Positions 1-7,315 of a DNA stretch of 64,000 nucleotides are shown piece after piece. The stretch is from Pseudomonas sp. PSE14 (lineage in GTDB: Bacteria > Pseudomonadota > Gammaproteobacteria > Pseudomonadales > Pseudomonadaceae): positions 3,720,001 through 3,784,000 of the forward strand of contig NZ_CP115669.1 of assembly GCF_029203285.1 (NCBI RefSeq). Direction: 5' to 3'. The first letter of the stretch is position 1. Every line of letters starts with the position of its first letter. The translations under genes and the position numbers were made by a program. Below the pieces are notes generated by a model. It ran no database searches. It worked only from the letters and a program-made list of their open reading frames with translations, and was not told where the DNA came from.

Positions 1-1
1 G

Positions 2-1699
2 AAGTTCAACAAGGCGATGCAGAGCCTGGAAGACAGCGAGGACCACGACGACCAGCTGCTCAACCAGAAGCAGATGCGCGACAAGGCCCTCCAGCAGGCC
101 GGCGGCGTGGTGGAAATCGCCAACTGCTTCCCGCAGGCCCTGTACTTCCAGCGCAACGAGGTGACCGACGAGAGCTGGTACTACTTCCGCGTCGACCGCC
201 CCGACGACGAGCCGGTGAAGAACACCTTCACCAGCGCCCAGGTGGCGGCCGCCAGCGAGTTCAAGAAACGCCTGCTCGGCGTGGCCGCCGGCGCCATCTA
301 CACCGGCAGCGGCGTGCAGCTCGACCAGATCATGAAGCTGCAGCTCACCGGCCTGAAGACGGTGGCCACCATCGACTACCTGGGCTACAGCCGGGAGCAC
401 GCCTGCTACGTCCTGGGCGACGTGGCGGTACGTGGCGGCGTGCTGGAGAAGGCCAACGCCGAGGACTACTTCGAATTCCAGAAGCTGCGCCTGAAGACCC
501 TGCAGCGCTCGATCAAGCTGCAGATCGGTACCGACGACAACACCTACCGGGCGGAGTGGCTCGACTGGCTGTGGACCTGTTTCGGCGCCAAGGGCCTGGT
601 CGCCCTGGCGTTCTGGTTCGGCTCGCTGTTCGCGGAGCAGATCCGGGCGGAGTACCAGTCCTTCCCGTTCCTGGAAGCCACAGGCGAGGCCGGCGCGGGT
701 AAGTCGACGCTGATCACCTTTCTCTGGAAGCTACTCGGCCGTGCCGATGAGGAAGGCCAGGACCCGTCGAAGATGACCAAGGCGGGCCTGCGCCGCTGGC
801 TCACCCAGCTGTCGAACATGCCCATGGTGCTGCTCGAGGCCGACCGCAGCGACAACAGCCGGGCCGGCGGCGCCGCCAAGGCCTTCGACTGGGACGAGTT
901 CAAGCCGCTGTTCAACGGCCGCTCCCTGGGCGTCACCGGTCAGAAGACCGCCGGCAACGAGACCTATGAACCGCCCTTCCGCGGCACCCTGGTGATCAGC
1001 CAGAACGCCACGGTGCTGGCCTCCGAAGCGATCATGACCCGCATCGTGAAGTTGCACTTCATGCGCCCGGAGATCACCCGCGACAGCCAGGCCGCGGCGG
1101 ACAACCTCAACCATCTGGGCGTGATGGACGTCAGCCACTTCCTGCTGAAGGCGATCCGCGCCGAAGGCCAGGTGCTGGAGTGCTTCCGCGAACGCATCAA
1201 GGTCCACACCGCCACCCTGCGCGGCCTGAAGCAGGTCCGCATCGAGCGCCTGATCCTCAACCACGCCATGTTGATGGCCCTGGTGGACGGCCTGCGCCTG
1301 GTGGTGCCGCTCACCGACACCCAGCACGCCTGCGCGCAGCAGGCCCTGCTGACCATGGCCCTGGAGCGCCAGTCCGCCGTCAACGCCGACGCGCAAGAGG
1401 TGGCGGAATTCTGGGAGGTCTACGAGTACCTCGAGAACACCCAGGACGGGCCGGTGCTGAACCACAGCAAGAAGCCGGAAACCATCGCCATCAACCTCAA
1501 CGAGTTCGTAAAGCTGGCCGCCGAGCACCGCCAGAAGGTGGCCGACGCCACGACCCTGCGCGAGCTGCTGAAAGAGTCCCGGCGCCACAAGTACCTCGAC
1601 TACAAGGCCGTCGACAGCGCGGTGCGCGCCGCACAGGCCGTCAACAACACCATGTTCGCGAAGCCCAGCACGGTGAAGTGCTGGATTTTCGAAGCCTGA
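2..1699 (+). CDS. Primase/helicase-type mobile-element ATPase, 5' truncated by window
   Basis: The reading frame is open from the first bases of the window, so the 560 residues after the first ATG (position 17) are only the C-terminal part of a larger protein. A Walker A motif, GEAGAGKST, lies near residue 225 of this fragment, followed by an acidic Walker B-like LLEAD about 50 residues later. This layout, with a hydrophobic segment just before the P-loop, resembles the helicase half of the toprim/primase-helicase proteins of Pseudomonas prophages and ICEs. The likely role is initiating replication of the excised element. No primase catalytic motif is visible, because that half would be upstream. 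Codon use is as GC-rich as the host. Family assignment is by resemblance only. Confidence 0.65.
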   Translation, partial: KFNKAMQSLEDSEDHDDQLLNQKQMRDKALQQAGGVVEIANCFPQALYFQRNEVTDESWYYFRVDRPDDEPVKNTFTSAQVAAASEFKKRLLGVAAGAIYTGSGVQLDQIMKLQLTGLKTVATIDYLGYSREHACYVLGDVAVRGGVLEKANAEDYFEFQKLRLKTLQRSIKLQIGTDDNTYRAEWLDWLWTCFGAKGLVALAFWFGSLFAEQIRAEYQSFPFLEATGEAGAGKSTLITFLWKLLGRADEEGQDPSKMTKAGLRRWLTQLSNMPMVLLEADRSDNSRAGGAAKAFDWDEFKPLFNGRSLGVTGQKTAGNETYEPPFRGTLVISQNATVLASEAIMTRIVKLHFMRPEITRDSQAAADNLNHLGVMDVSHFLLKAIRAEGQVLECFRERIKVHTATLRGLKQVRIERLILNHAMLMALVDGLRLVVPLTDTQHACAQQALLTMALERQSAVNADAQEVAEFWEVYEYLENTQDGPVLNHSKKPETIAINLNEFVKLAAEHRQKVADATTLRELLKESRRHKYLDYKAVDSAVRAAQAVNNTMFAKPSTVKCWIFEA

Positions 1700-1744
1700 C
1701 CAGGGCGCGGCAACGCCCGGTCATCAACCCCAAGGAGAAGCACC

Positions 1745-2098
1745 ATGCATAAGCACTCCAGTACTCCCCCTGCTCTGCGAGAGGAAGGTGTAGACCAGCT
1801 CACCTGCACGACCACCTACCGCGGCTTCCCCATGATCTGCTTCAAGGATCAGTACGGGGCGGTTTGCTCCCTGCAGATCAGCAGCCTAGCGGAGCCAACC
1901 TGCTGCTGGTTCGGCGTCGACAACCCATCCATCCAGGTCATGGAGCCGGGCAAAGGCTGGCAGCCGGTGAAGCTGCCTGCGGGAGCCGTGGTAAGCAACC
2001 GGATGCACCTGAGCCAGGAACAGGTGCTCGCCCTCCTCCCCCACTTGGTGACGTTCGCCCAGTCCGGCGAGTTCGCCTTCAACCCGATCAGCGAATAG
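1745..2098 (+). CDS. Small mobile-element protein of unknown function
   Basis: This 117-residue protein is not one I recognise. It starts with ATG eight bases after a good AAGGAG ribosome-binding site, 46 bp downstream of the ATPase gene and in the same direction, so the two are probably co-transcribed. It has no signal peptide or membrane segment and contains a cysteine pair (TCCWF) and an acidic C-terminus. Its translation-start context is repeated almost exactly before the next gene, which suggests that the small genes here are modular units of the element. Confidence 0.6.
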   Translation: MHKHSSTPPALREEGVDQLTCTTTYRGFPMICFKDQYGAVCSLQISSLAEPTCCWFGVDNPSIQVMEPGKGWQPVKLPAGAVVSNRMHLSQEQVLALLPHLVTFAQSGEFAFNPISE

Positions 2099-2161
2099 CC
2101 CGGAAGCAAATCGGCCCCGGTGAGCGGCAACTCGCCAGAGCCGGTCTCAAGGAGAAGCACC

Positions 2162-3104
2162 ATGCAACAACTTCAGCAGCACCGCTGGGCCCTACTGGCT
2201 ATGGTCACAGCCCTGGCAGGCGTGTCCGCCACTTCCGTAGCGCTGGCGATCGCCGCGCTCATCGAGAACACCCTGCTGGCGGTCCTGTTCGCCTCGGCAG
2301 CGGTCGTCCTGGACCTGTTCAAGTACATCGCCTGGCCCTTCGCCCTCGGCCTGCTGGAAATGCGCCGTACCGTGTGCGCGCTGCTGATGATGGCCAGCGC
2401 GCTGGCATTGGGCGGCGTGTCCGCCTGGGCCAGCTACGACCGCCTCATGACCTCGATCGTCACCAGCCGCGCGGAGCTACAGGCGCGCCAGACACAACGC
2501 AAGGCAGATCTGATCGAGCAGCGCGGCGCCGACGCCGCCCGTATCCAGCAGCTGGACGCCGAAGCTGTCACCACTCGCGAGCAAGCGAACGCACTGCGTG
2601 ATCGAGGCATGGTCACCCGCGCGCTGGAGCTGGAAGGGGCCGCCATGGCCCGAATCGACTCGGAGCGCGGCCAAGCTCAGGTTCGCAGAGATAACGCCTC
2701 TCAGGAGCTGACAGCCCTACTCGCGAAGCCAGCCAAGGCAGCGGGCCACCCTCCTCTGCCTCGGCTTCGCCGCAGCGCTGGAAGTGGTCCCCGCCCTGAT
2801 TCTCTCCGCGCTCCGACCAGGAACAACGGCGGAACGCGCTCCGGTAGCAGTAGCCGAGAAACGGAAACAGCCCGAAGAACGCAACGAGGAACGCTCGGAA
2901 ACAGGGCCGGAAACGGCCGCAGATGAAGGCCTGCCGGCTCTGCTGCAGCAGCTCATCGCCGGAACAGAGAGCGGCGCCAAGGTGGCGGTAAGGCAAGTGG
3001 CGAAGGAACTGCGGATCGGCAGCAGCAAGGCCACCAAGCTCCTACAGCAGGCCGCCGAACTCGGAGTACTGCACAAGACCCCCGGCGGCTATGTCGCCGC
3101 CTAA
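2162..3104 (+). pseudogene. Frameshifted membrane/coiled-coil/winged-helix gene of the element
   Basis: Translation from ATG 2162 (AAGGAG ribosome-binding site upstream) gives three or four membrane segments in residues 8-90, then a long coiled coil up to about residue 190. That frame then turns into an Arg/Ser-rich sequence typical of an out-of-frame read, ending at 2926. The frame one base further on encodes, in the right order, a further membrane segment (LCLGFAAALEVVPALIL, about 2751-2801) and a charged linker. It ends in a winged-helix-like DNA-binding tail at 3104. The simplest reading is one gene with a single-base insertion (or two-base loss) between about 2715 and 2760. A sequencing error or programmed frameshift is possible; I see no clear slippery heptamer. 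Function unknown. Confidence 0.6.
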
Positions 3105-3176
3105 AAGAAGGCCCCGGTGAGCGGCAGTACCACCGGGTTAGTGAAAACAGCGCTAGAAATGGCGCACCGCAGTTCT

Positions 3177-3201
3177 AGGCCCGCTTGCGGGCCTTTCTTT
3201 T
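3177..3201 (+). terminator. Intrinsic terminator before the integrase gene
   Basis: AGGCCCG and CGGGCCT form a 7-bp stem with a short TTG loop, followed by TTCTTTT. It ends the small-gene transcript 46 bp before the integrase start. Confidence 0.7.
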
Positions 3202-3246
3202 GCCAGCTTGATAGCGTGGCCATTCGTTGTAGACCAGGGAAAGAAG

Positions 3247-4437
3247 ATGGCAGATGGCGTGGAGGTCCGGGGCAACCGGATCAGGGTTTACTTCCGTTAC
3301 CAGGGCGAGCTGTGCCGGGAGGCTGTAGCGGGTGATGCAACACCCGAAAACGTGGCCAACGCCGAGCGGCTGGCCGGCATCATCAACTACGAAATCAAGC
3401 ACGGAACATTCAGCTACAGCCGACACTTCCCGAACTCTCCCAGGGTGCAGACCAACACCCTGGGGCACTACCTGGACCTCTGGCTCGAGATAAAGCGCAA
3501 CGAGCTGGCTCCGTCCGGCTTCCGCACTCACAAGAGCAAGGTGGAGACGCACATTCGCCCGCGCTGGGGCTCCTACCAGGCCGACCAGATCGACCACCTG
3601 GATCTGCAGGCCTGGGTTCAGGCCGACCTCATGGTGAGGCTGCACAACAAGACGGTACGCGAAATCATCAGCATCCTTGGCCAAGTATTCACGCTCTACC
3701 GCACCCGGAACCGCTCGTCGCACGATCCGACCGAGGGCATCACGGTCAGATTGCCGGACCCAGATGAAGCAGACCCATTCGACCGCAAGGAAATCGCGGC
3801 CATCTTGGGCGTCGAGACTGATCGCCGACAGGAGGTAGCCCTCGCACAGTTCATGATCTGGGCCGGGCCGCGCGTGTCAGAGGCCATTGCCCTTGCTTGG
3901 GAGGACGTAAACCTCGAGGCCGGTACGGTGCGCTTCCGGCGATCACAGGTGCGCAGCCACTACAAGGTAACCAAGACCCGCCGCTCGACTCGGGAGATTC
4001 GGCTTTTGAAGCCAGCCCTGGAGGCGCTGCGGGAACAGAAGGCGCGGACGGCGAATCTGCCGCCCGTCGAAATAGAAGTCACCGATCGGGACAACAAGAC
4101 GAAAAAGCGACAGATGGTCCGGTTTGTCTTCCACAACTCGGCCACACGGGCGGCCCACACCAGCTCTGACATCCTGCTGCAGCGCTGGTGGAAGCCACAC
4201 CTGGAGAAAGCGGGTGTTCGGTACCGCGGCCCGAACAACTGCCGGCATACGTATGCCAGCCAGCTACTGACGTCCGGCGTAGTGCCGCTGGACTGGATCG
4301 CTGACCAGATGGGCCACACGTCTACCGCCATGATCTGGCGCCACTACGGCAAGTGGATCAACCAAGATGGGCCGGACATGATAGGGATGCTTGAGAGAGC
4401 GCTGAACCTGTTGCCACCAACAATAGATGTCAATTGA
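3247..4437 (+). CDS. int: Tyrosine recombinase (integrase)
   Basis: This 396-residue site-specific recombinase should catalyse integration and excision of the element at tRNA-Leu. The N-terminus (GVEVRGNRIRVYFRY) looks like the arm-DNA-binding domain of DUF3596-type phage integrases, followed by a SAM-like core-binding domain (about 65-160). Catalytic-domain residues are visible: Arg in GPRVSEA (about residue 208), the RHTYAS box (about 333), GHTS (about 356) and the nucleophile Tyr in RHYGKW (about 365). The His three residues before the box II Arg is replaced by Asn. I chose ATG 3247 because it begins the arm domain; the frame is open further upstream to 3208. The gene points toward the tRNA, with one cargo gene in between. 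Confidence 0.9.
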   Translation: MADGVEVRGNRIRVYFRYQGELCREAVAGDATPENVANAERLAGIINYEIKHGTFSYSRHFPNSPRVQTNTLGHYLDLWLEIKRNELAPSGFRTHKSKVETHIRPRWGSYQADQIDHLDLQAWVQADLMVRLHNKTVREIISILGQVFTLYRTRNRSSHDPTEGITVRLPDPDEADPFDRKEIAAILGVETDRRQEVALAQFMIWAGPRVSEAIALAWEDVNLEAGTVRFRRSQVRSHYKVTKTRRSTREIRLLKPALEALREQKARTANLPPVEIEVTDRDNKTKKRQMVRFVFHNSATRAAHTSSDILLQRWWKPHLEKAGVRYRGPNNCRHTYASQLLTSGVVPLDWIADQMGHTSTAMIWRHYGKWINQDGPDMIGMLERALNLLPPTIDVN

Positions 4438-4440
4438 GTA

Positions 4441-4523
4441 CTTGATAGGGCATTCATTCCGCGATGCCCATGTGGTCGACCGCATACATGGCGTGACATC
4501 ATTAATGTGCGATCTTGATAGGG
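4441..4523 (+). repeat. Direct repeat CTTGATAGGG, two copies
   Basis: CTTGATAGGG occurs at 4441-4450, right after the integrase stop, and again at 4514-4523, just before the nuclease start. The copies are 73 bp apart. They may be operator or integrase/excisionase arm sites, or part of the promoter of the downstream gene. Confidence 0.45.
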
Positions 4524-4532
4524 ATATAGATC

Positions 4533-5666
4533 ATGAGCAGCCTGTTTCATCAGACCGAAGTGTTGCGTGCAAAACATCATAGAGAGCCCGCTTTCAATCT
4601 TTTCTCTGTTCTGCGAAAGGAAAGCGATGAGAAGTTTCTGCACTCTCGCTTTCTGGCATTTTTGCTAAACCCCCAAAGCAACCACACTTGCGGCAGCGCC
4701 TTACTTCAAAGTTTTCTAGATGTCATGAATATTGATGACTTCGATGTGAAAACCGCGAGGGTGCAGACGGAATACAAGAGCATTGACATTTTCATCAGTA
4801 ATGCAGAAGGCAAGGCCATCATTCTGGAAAATAAAATCTATGCTAGCGATGCTCGAGAGCAGTTAGTGCGCTATGAGCAAACGGCAAGGCGAGAGGGCTA
4901 TCAGAGCGTAATCAACCTCTATCTGACCCTGACCGGCTCTGAACCAGCTGAGCACAGCAAAGGTAACCTGGAAGTGGAGCAGATCAGCTACCAGACTGAC
5001 ATCCTAGCTTGGCTGGACCAATGCATAGCCTTGGTTGCTCGTGAACCAGGCTTACGCGAAGCAATTTTCCAATACATTGAACTGCTGAAACGACTTACGT
5101 CTACCGACCAAGGAGGAGCGTACATGGATGCCCTTAAGAGCGAGCTATTGAAAGGCGAAAACCTTCTCTTGGTAAACGACATTCAGCAAGCCTTTACTGA
5201 AGTGTTGATTGACCTTCAAGAAGACATCTGGGAAAAGATGCGCGCTTATCAGCTGGAGGCATACCCGAACATGCCACCTCCCGAGGACAACGCGGAACGC
5301 CAAGCGATCCGTAACTACTACATGAAGTCGAAAAGCAATCGATATTACGGCCTTTACTATTCGCTTGCTCCCTTGCCCGGATACGCCTACGTCGAAGTGG
5401 ACCACTACCTCTACTGTGGCTTTATGGAAGCCGACACAACCAAAAACACCGGCCGTCAGCACTTGCTGAGGATCACTCGCGGATTATCAGGGGGAGCTCA
5501 AGAGGCTGATGGTCTTTATTGGCGGCACTCATCCCCTAAAGCGCGCCTTCACAACCCGACTCGCGCCGACCTCGATCTATTGCGCGACCCAGAACAACGT
5601 CAAGCTATTGCTCGGAATCTAATCGATGGTGTGCACGAGCTTTGGCAAGCAGCTACGAGCTCATGA
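4533..5666 (+). CDS. PD-(D/E)XK nuclease family protein, element cargo
   Basis: This 377-residue protein has the layout of the stand-alone PDDEXK_4 nuclease-like family. It has an N-terminal HSRFLAFLL motif with nearby acidic residues (about 34-42), then IDIFI with its Asp (about 85), the core ILENKI (Glu-x-Lys, about 99-104) and a following Gln in EQL about 10 residues on. These are the expected metal- and DNA-binding positions, so it may be an active endonuclease. The C-terminal 200 residues are not recognised. The gene is clearly more AT-rich than its neighbours and lies between the integrase and the attachment site, a typical place for acquired cargo such as phage defence. The substrate and the defence role are inference. 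Confidence 0.7.
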   Translation: MSSLFHQTEVLRAKHHREPAFNLFSVLRKESDEKFLHSRFLAFLLNPQSNHTCGSALLQSFLDVMNIDDFDVKTARVQTEYKSIDIFISNAEGKAIILENKIYASDAREQLVRYEQTARREGYQSVINLYLTLTGSEPAEHSKGNLEVEQISYQTDILAWLDQCIALVAREPGLREAIFQYIELLKRLTSTDQGGAYMDALKSELLKGENLLLVNDIQQAFTEVLIDLQEDIWEKMRAYQLEAYPNMPPPEDNAERQAIRNYYMKSKSNRYYGLYYSLAPLPGYAYVEVDHYLYCGFMEADTTKNTGRQHLLRITRGLSGGAQEADGLYWRHSSPKARLHNPTRADLDLLRDPEQRQAIARNLIDGVHELWQAATSS

Positions 5667-5707
5667 GGCCACTCGTCGAATCTGACGGACGGTTCGCAAA
5701 CGAAAAA

Positions 5708-5734
5708 AGGCAGCCCTGATAAGGCTGCCTTTTT
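5708..5734 (+). terminator. Intrinsic terminator after the nuclease gene
   Basis: AGGCAGCC and GGCTGCCT pair around a short CTGATAA loop, with A-rich bases before and TTTTT after. It can act in both directions and closes the element toward the tRNA genes. Confidence 0.85.
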
Positions 5735-5740
5735 CGTTAC

Positions 5741-5761
5741 CTGTTCCCAATCTGTTCCCAA
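5741..5761. repeat. Tandem CTGTTCCCAA repeats next to tRNA-Leu
   Basis: CTGTTCCCAA occurs at 5741-5750 and 5752-5761 with an 11-bp period, and a degenerate third unit (ACGCTCCCAT) follows. The position, between the last cargo gene and the tRNA target, fits arm-type recombinase-binding sites of an attachment region. This is inference from position and periodicity. Confidence 0.4.
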
Positions 5762-5817
5762 GACGCTCCCATTTCAAGGCTCGCTCAGAAATTTCCTTTG
5801 TAGAACAAGTGCTTACA

Positions 5818-5902
5818 TGGTGCGGACGGAGAGACTCGAACTCTCACAGCTTGCGCCACTGGAACCTAAATCCAGCGTGTCTACCAATTTCACCACGTCC
5901 GC
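5818..5902 (-). tRNA. tRNA-Leu (anticodon UAG)
   Basis: The minus strand reads as a complete 85-nt class II tRNA. The acceptor GCGGACG pairs with CGTCCGC, the anticodon stem-loop CTGGATTTAGGTTCCAG exposes UAG, there is a long variable arm, a TTCGAGTC T-loop and an encoded CCA. The gene is intact, and the integrated element abuts its 3' end, which is the usual target for tyrosine recombinases. Confidence 0.95.
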
Positions 5903-5913
5903 AGGGAACCGCA

Positions 5914-5944
5914 GAAACGAAAACGCCAGGCTTTAGGCCTGGCG
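5914..5944 (-). terminator. Hairpin with U-tract between tRNA-His and tRNA-Leu
   Basis: On the minus strand CGCCAGGC and GCCTGGCG form an 8-bp stem with a short loop, followed by TTTTCGTTT. It looks like an intrinsic terminator placed between two tRNAs of the cluster. It may attenuate read-through into tRNA-Leu or serve as a processing signal. Confidence 0.5.
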
Positions 5945-5954
5945 CTTCGGAATA

Positions 5955-6031
5955 TGGGGTGGACGATGGGAATCGAACCCACGACACCAGGAGCCACAAT
6001 CCTGTGCTCTACCAACTGAGCTACGCCCACC
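5955..6031 (-). tRNA. tRNA-His (anticodon GUG)
   Basis: The minus strand folds as a standard cloverleaf. The acceptor GTGGGCG pairs with CGTCCAC, the anticodon stem-loop AGGATTGTGGCTCCT shows GUG, and there is a GGTTCGATTCC T-arm and an encoded CCA. The extra 5' G opposite the C discriminator, the identity element of tRNA-His, is present in the DNA. Confidence 0.95.
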
Positions 6032-6059
6032 ATATTACATGCTTGTACCGAACGCCACA

Positions 6060-6136
6060 TGGCGCACCCGGCAGGACTCGAACCTGCGACCATCCGCTTA
6101 GAAGGCGGATGCTCTATCCAGCTGAGCTACGGGCGC
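6060..6136 (-). tRNA. tRNA-Arg (anticodon UCU)
   Basis: The minus strand folds as a 77-nt tRNA with acceptor GCGCCCG pairing CGGGTGC, anticodon stem-loop TCCGCCTTCTAAGCGGA exposing UCU, a GGTTCGAGTCC T-arm and an encoded CCA. It is the promoter-proximal gene of the three-tRNA transcript. Confidence 0.95.
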
Positions 6137-6238
6137 TTTAGTGGCTGCAACCCTTGCTTAGCAGATCAGTGGAAACCACTGAACCGGTTTGCACCACCTT
6201 CTGCTTTCGCTTCGGGCTGTGCTCGGCAAGCGGGGCGC

Positions 6239-6267
6239 ATGTTATCGATGCGCCCATACCTCGTCAA
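6239..6267 (-). promoter_or_regulatory. Sigma-70 promoter of the tRNA cluster
   Basis: On the minus strand TTGACG and TAACAT are separated by exactly 17 bases, and the discriminator after the -10 box is GCGCCCCGC. A GC-rich discriminator is the hallmark of stable-RNA promoters under stringent (ppGpp/DksA) control. The first tRNA begins about 100 bases downstream. Confidence 0.75.
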
Positions 6268-6399
6268 CAACTTTTTTAAAAAAAATTCAAAGAGATAAAG
6301 GAGTTACGGCAAATCGAGGGTGCCCGCCTTTGCCTTATGAAGGCAGCGTGCGAAAATGCGCGCCATCTTTTCACCCGCCTTAATGGTTATCCCCCCGAC

Positions 6400-7254
6400 A
6401 TGACTGCAAAACTGATCGACGGCAAAGCGATCGCCGCCAGCCTCCGCCAGCAGATTGCCCAACGCGTCAATGAACGCCGCCAGCAAGGACTGCGCATCCC
6501 CGGCCTGGCTGTGATCCTGGTCGGCAGCGACCCCGCATCTCAGGTCTATGTCGCGCACAAGCGCAAGGACTGTGAAGAGGTAGGCTTCCTCTCCCAGGCG
6601 TACGACCTCCCCGCCAGCACCACCCAGCAAGAGCTGCTGGCCCTGATCGACCGCCTGAACGCTGATCCGGCCATCGACGGCATTCTGGTCCAGCTCCCCC
6701 TCCCCGCCCATCTCGATGCCTCCCAGCTGCTGGAGCGAATCAGCCCGGACAAGGACGTGGACGGTTTCCACCCCTTCAACATCGGCCGCCTGGCCCAGCG
6801 CATCCCGCTGCTGCGCCCCTGCACCCCGAAGGGCATCATGACCCTGCTGGAAAGCACCGGCGTCGACCTGTACGGCATGGATGCAGTCGTAGTGGGCGCT
6901 TCCAACATCGTCGGTCGCCCCATGGCGCTGGAACTGCTGCTGGGTGGCTGCACCGTCACCGTGACCCACCGCTTCACCCGCGACCTGGCCGACCACGTGC
7001 GCCGTGCCGACCTGGTGGTCGTGGCCGCCGGCAAGCCGGGCCTGGTCAAGGGCGAGTGGATCAAGGAAGGCGCCATCGTCATCGACGTGGGCATCAACCG
7101 CCAGGCTGACGGCAAGCTGGTGGGCGACGTGGAATATGAGGTGGCCGCCGAGCGCGCCAGCTGGATCACCCCGGTTCCGGGCGGTGTCGGCCCGATGACC
7201 CGCGCCTGCCTGCTGGAAAACACCCTGTACGCTGCCGAACACCTGCACACCTGA
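6400..7254 (+). CDS. folD: Bifunctional methylene-THF dehydrogenase / methenyl-THF cyclohydrolase
   Basis: FolD interconverts 5,10-methylene-, methenyl- and 10-formyl-tetrahydrofolate in the cytoplasm, supplying one-carbon units for purines and formyl-Met-tRNA. The 284-residue length is normal. Visible family motifs are [16 protein letters not shown] with the catalytic Lys (near residue 55), the PLP loop in [11 protein letters not shown] (about 100), the Rossmann NADP site [12 protein letters not shown] (about 165) and the C-terminal GGVGPMT. ATG 6400 matches the usual MTAKLIDGK start; the frame is open to 6337 but adds non-family residues. It is transcribed away from the tRNAs and converges on cysS. 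Confidence 0.96.
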   Translation: MTAKLIDGKAIAASLRQQIAQRVNERRQQGLRIPGLAVILVGSDPASQVYVAHKRKDCEEVGFLSQAYDLPASTTQQELLALIDRLNADPAIDGILVQLPLPAHLDASQLLERISPDKDVDGFHPFNIGRLAQRIPLLRPCTPKGIMTLLESTGVDLYGMDAVVVGASNIVGRPMALELLLGGCTVTVTHRFTRDLADHVRRADLVVVAAGKPGLVKGEWIKEGAIVIDVGINRQADGKLVGDVEYEVAAERASWITPVPGGVGPMTRACLLENTLYAAEHLHT

Positions 7255-7270
7255 GTTCGTCGCGCACAAG

Positions 7271-7298
7271 AAAAAGGCCGCTGATCAGCGGCCTTTTT
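7271..7298. terminator. Bidirectional terminator between folD and cysS
   Basis: AAAAAGGCCGCTGATCAGCGGCCTTTTT is a near-perfect palindrome with an A-tract on one side and a T-tract on the other, serving both convergent genes. Confidence 0.9.
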
Positions 7299-7315
7299 CA
7301 TTTCCGAAGGAGCGC

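Larger units (their letters stand above)
1..5817. mobile_element. Right part of an integrative element at tRNA-Leu
   Basis: The stretch holds a phage/ICE-type primase-helicase ATPase, small unknown genes and a tyrosine recombinase, ending against the 3' end of an intact tRNA-Leu gene, a classic integration target. Beyond the tRNA the gene order becomes ordinary Pseudomonas housekeeping order. In P. aeruginosa the tRNA cluster is followed by tig (from memory), so the element seems to separate the tRNAs from that neighbour. The left end and the duplicate attachment core lie outside the window, so the exact right boundary is not fixed; I place it at the encoded CCA of the tRNA. No structural phage or conjugation genes are visible here, so prophage, ICE and satellite cannot be told apart. 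Confidence 0.75.

Noticed and set aside
2784..2926. GTG 2784 as the start of a separate 106-residue gene
   Set aside because: The segment just before it continues a membrane helix in the same frame (LCLGFAAALE), and no ribosome-binding site precedes the GTG; a frameshifted single gene explains it better.
3117..3335. Short ORF before the integrase
   Set aside because: Overlaps the terminator at 3177-3201 and the start of int; composition shows no coding signal.
5809..6141. 110-residue plus-strand ORF over the tRNA cluster
   Set aside because: It is the antisense of three tRNA genes; such tRNA-derived ORFs recur in genome annotations and are not genes.
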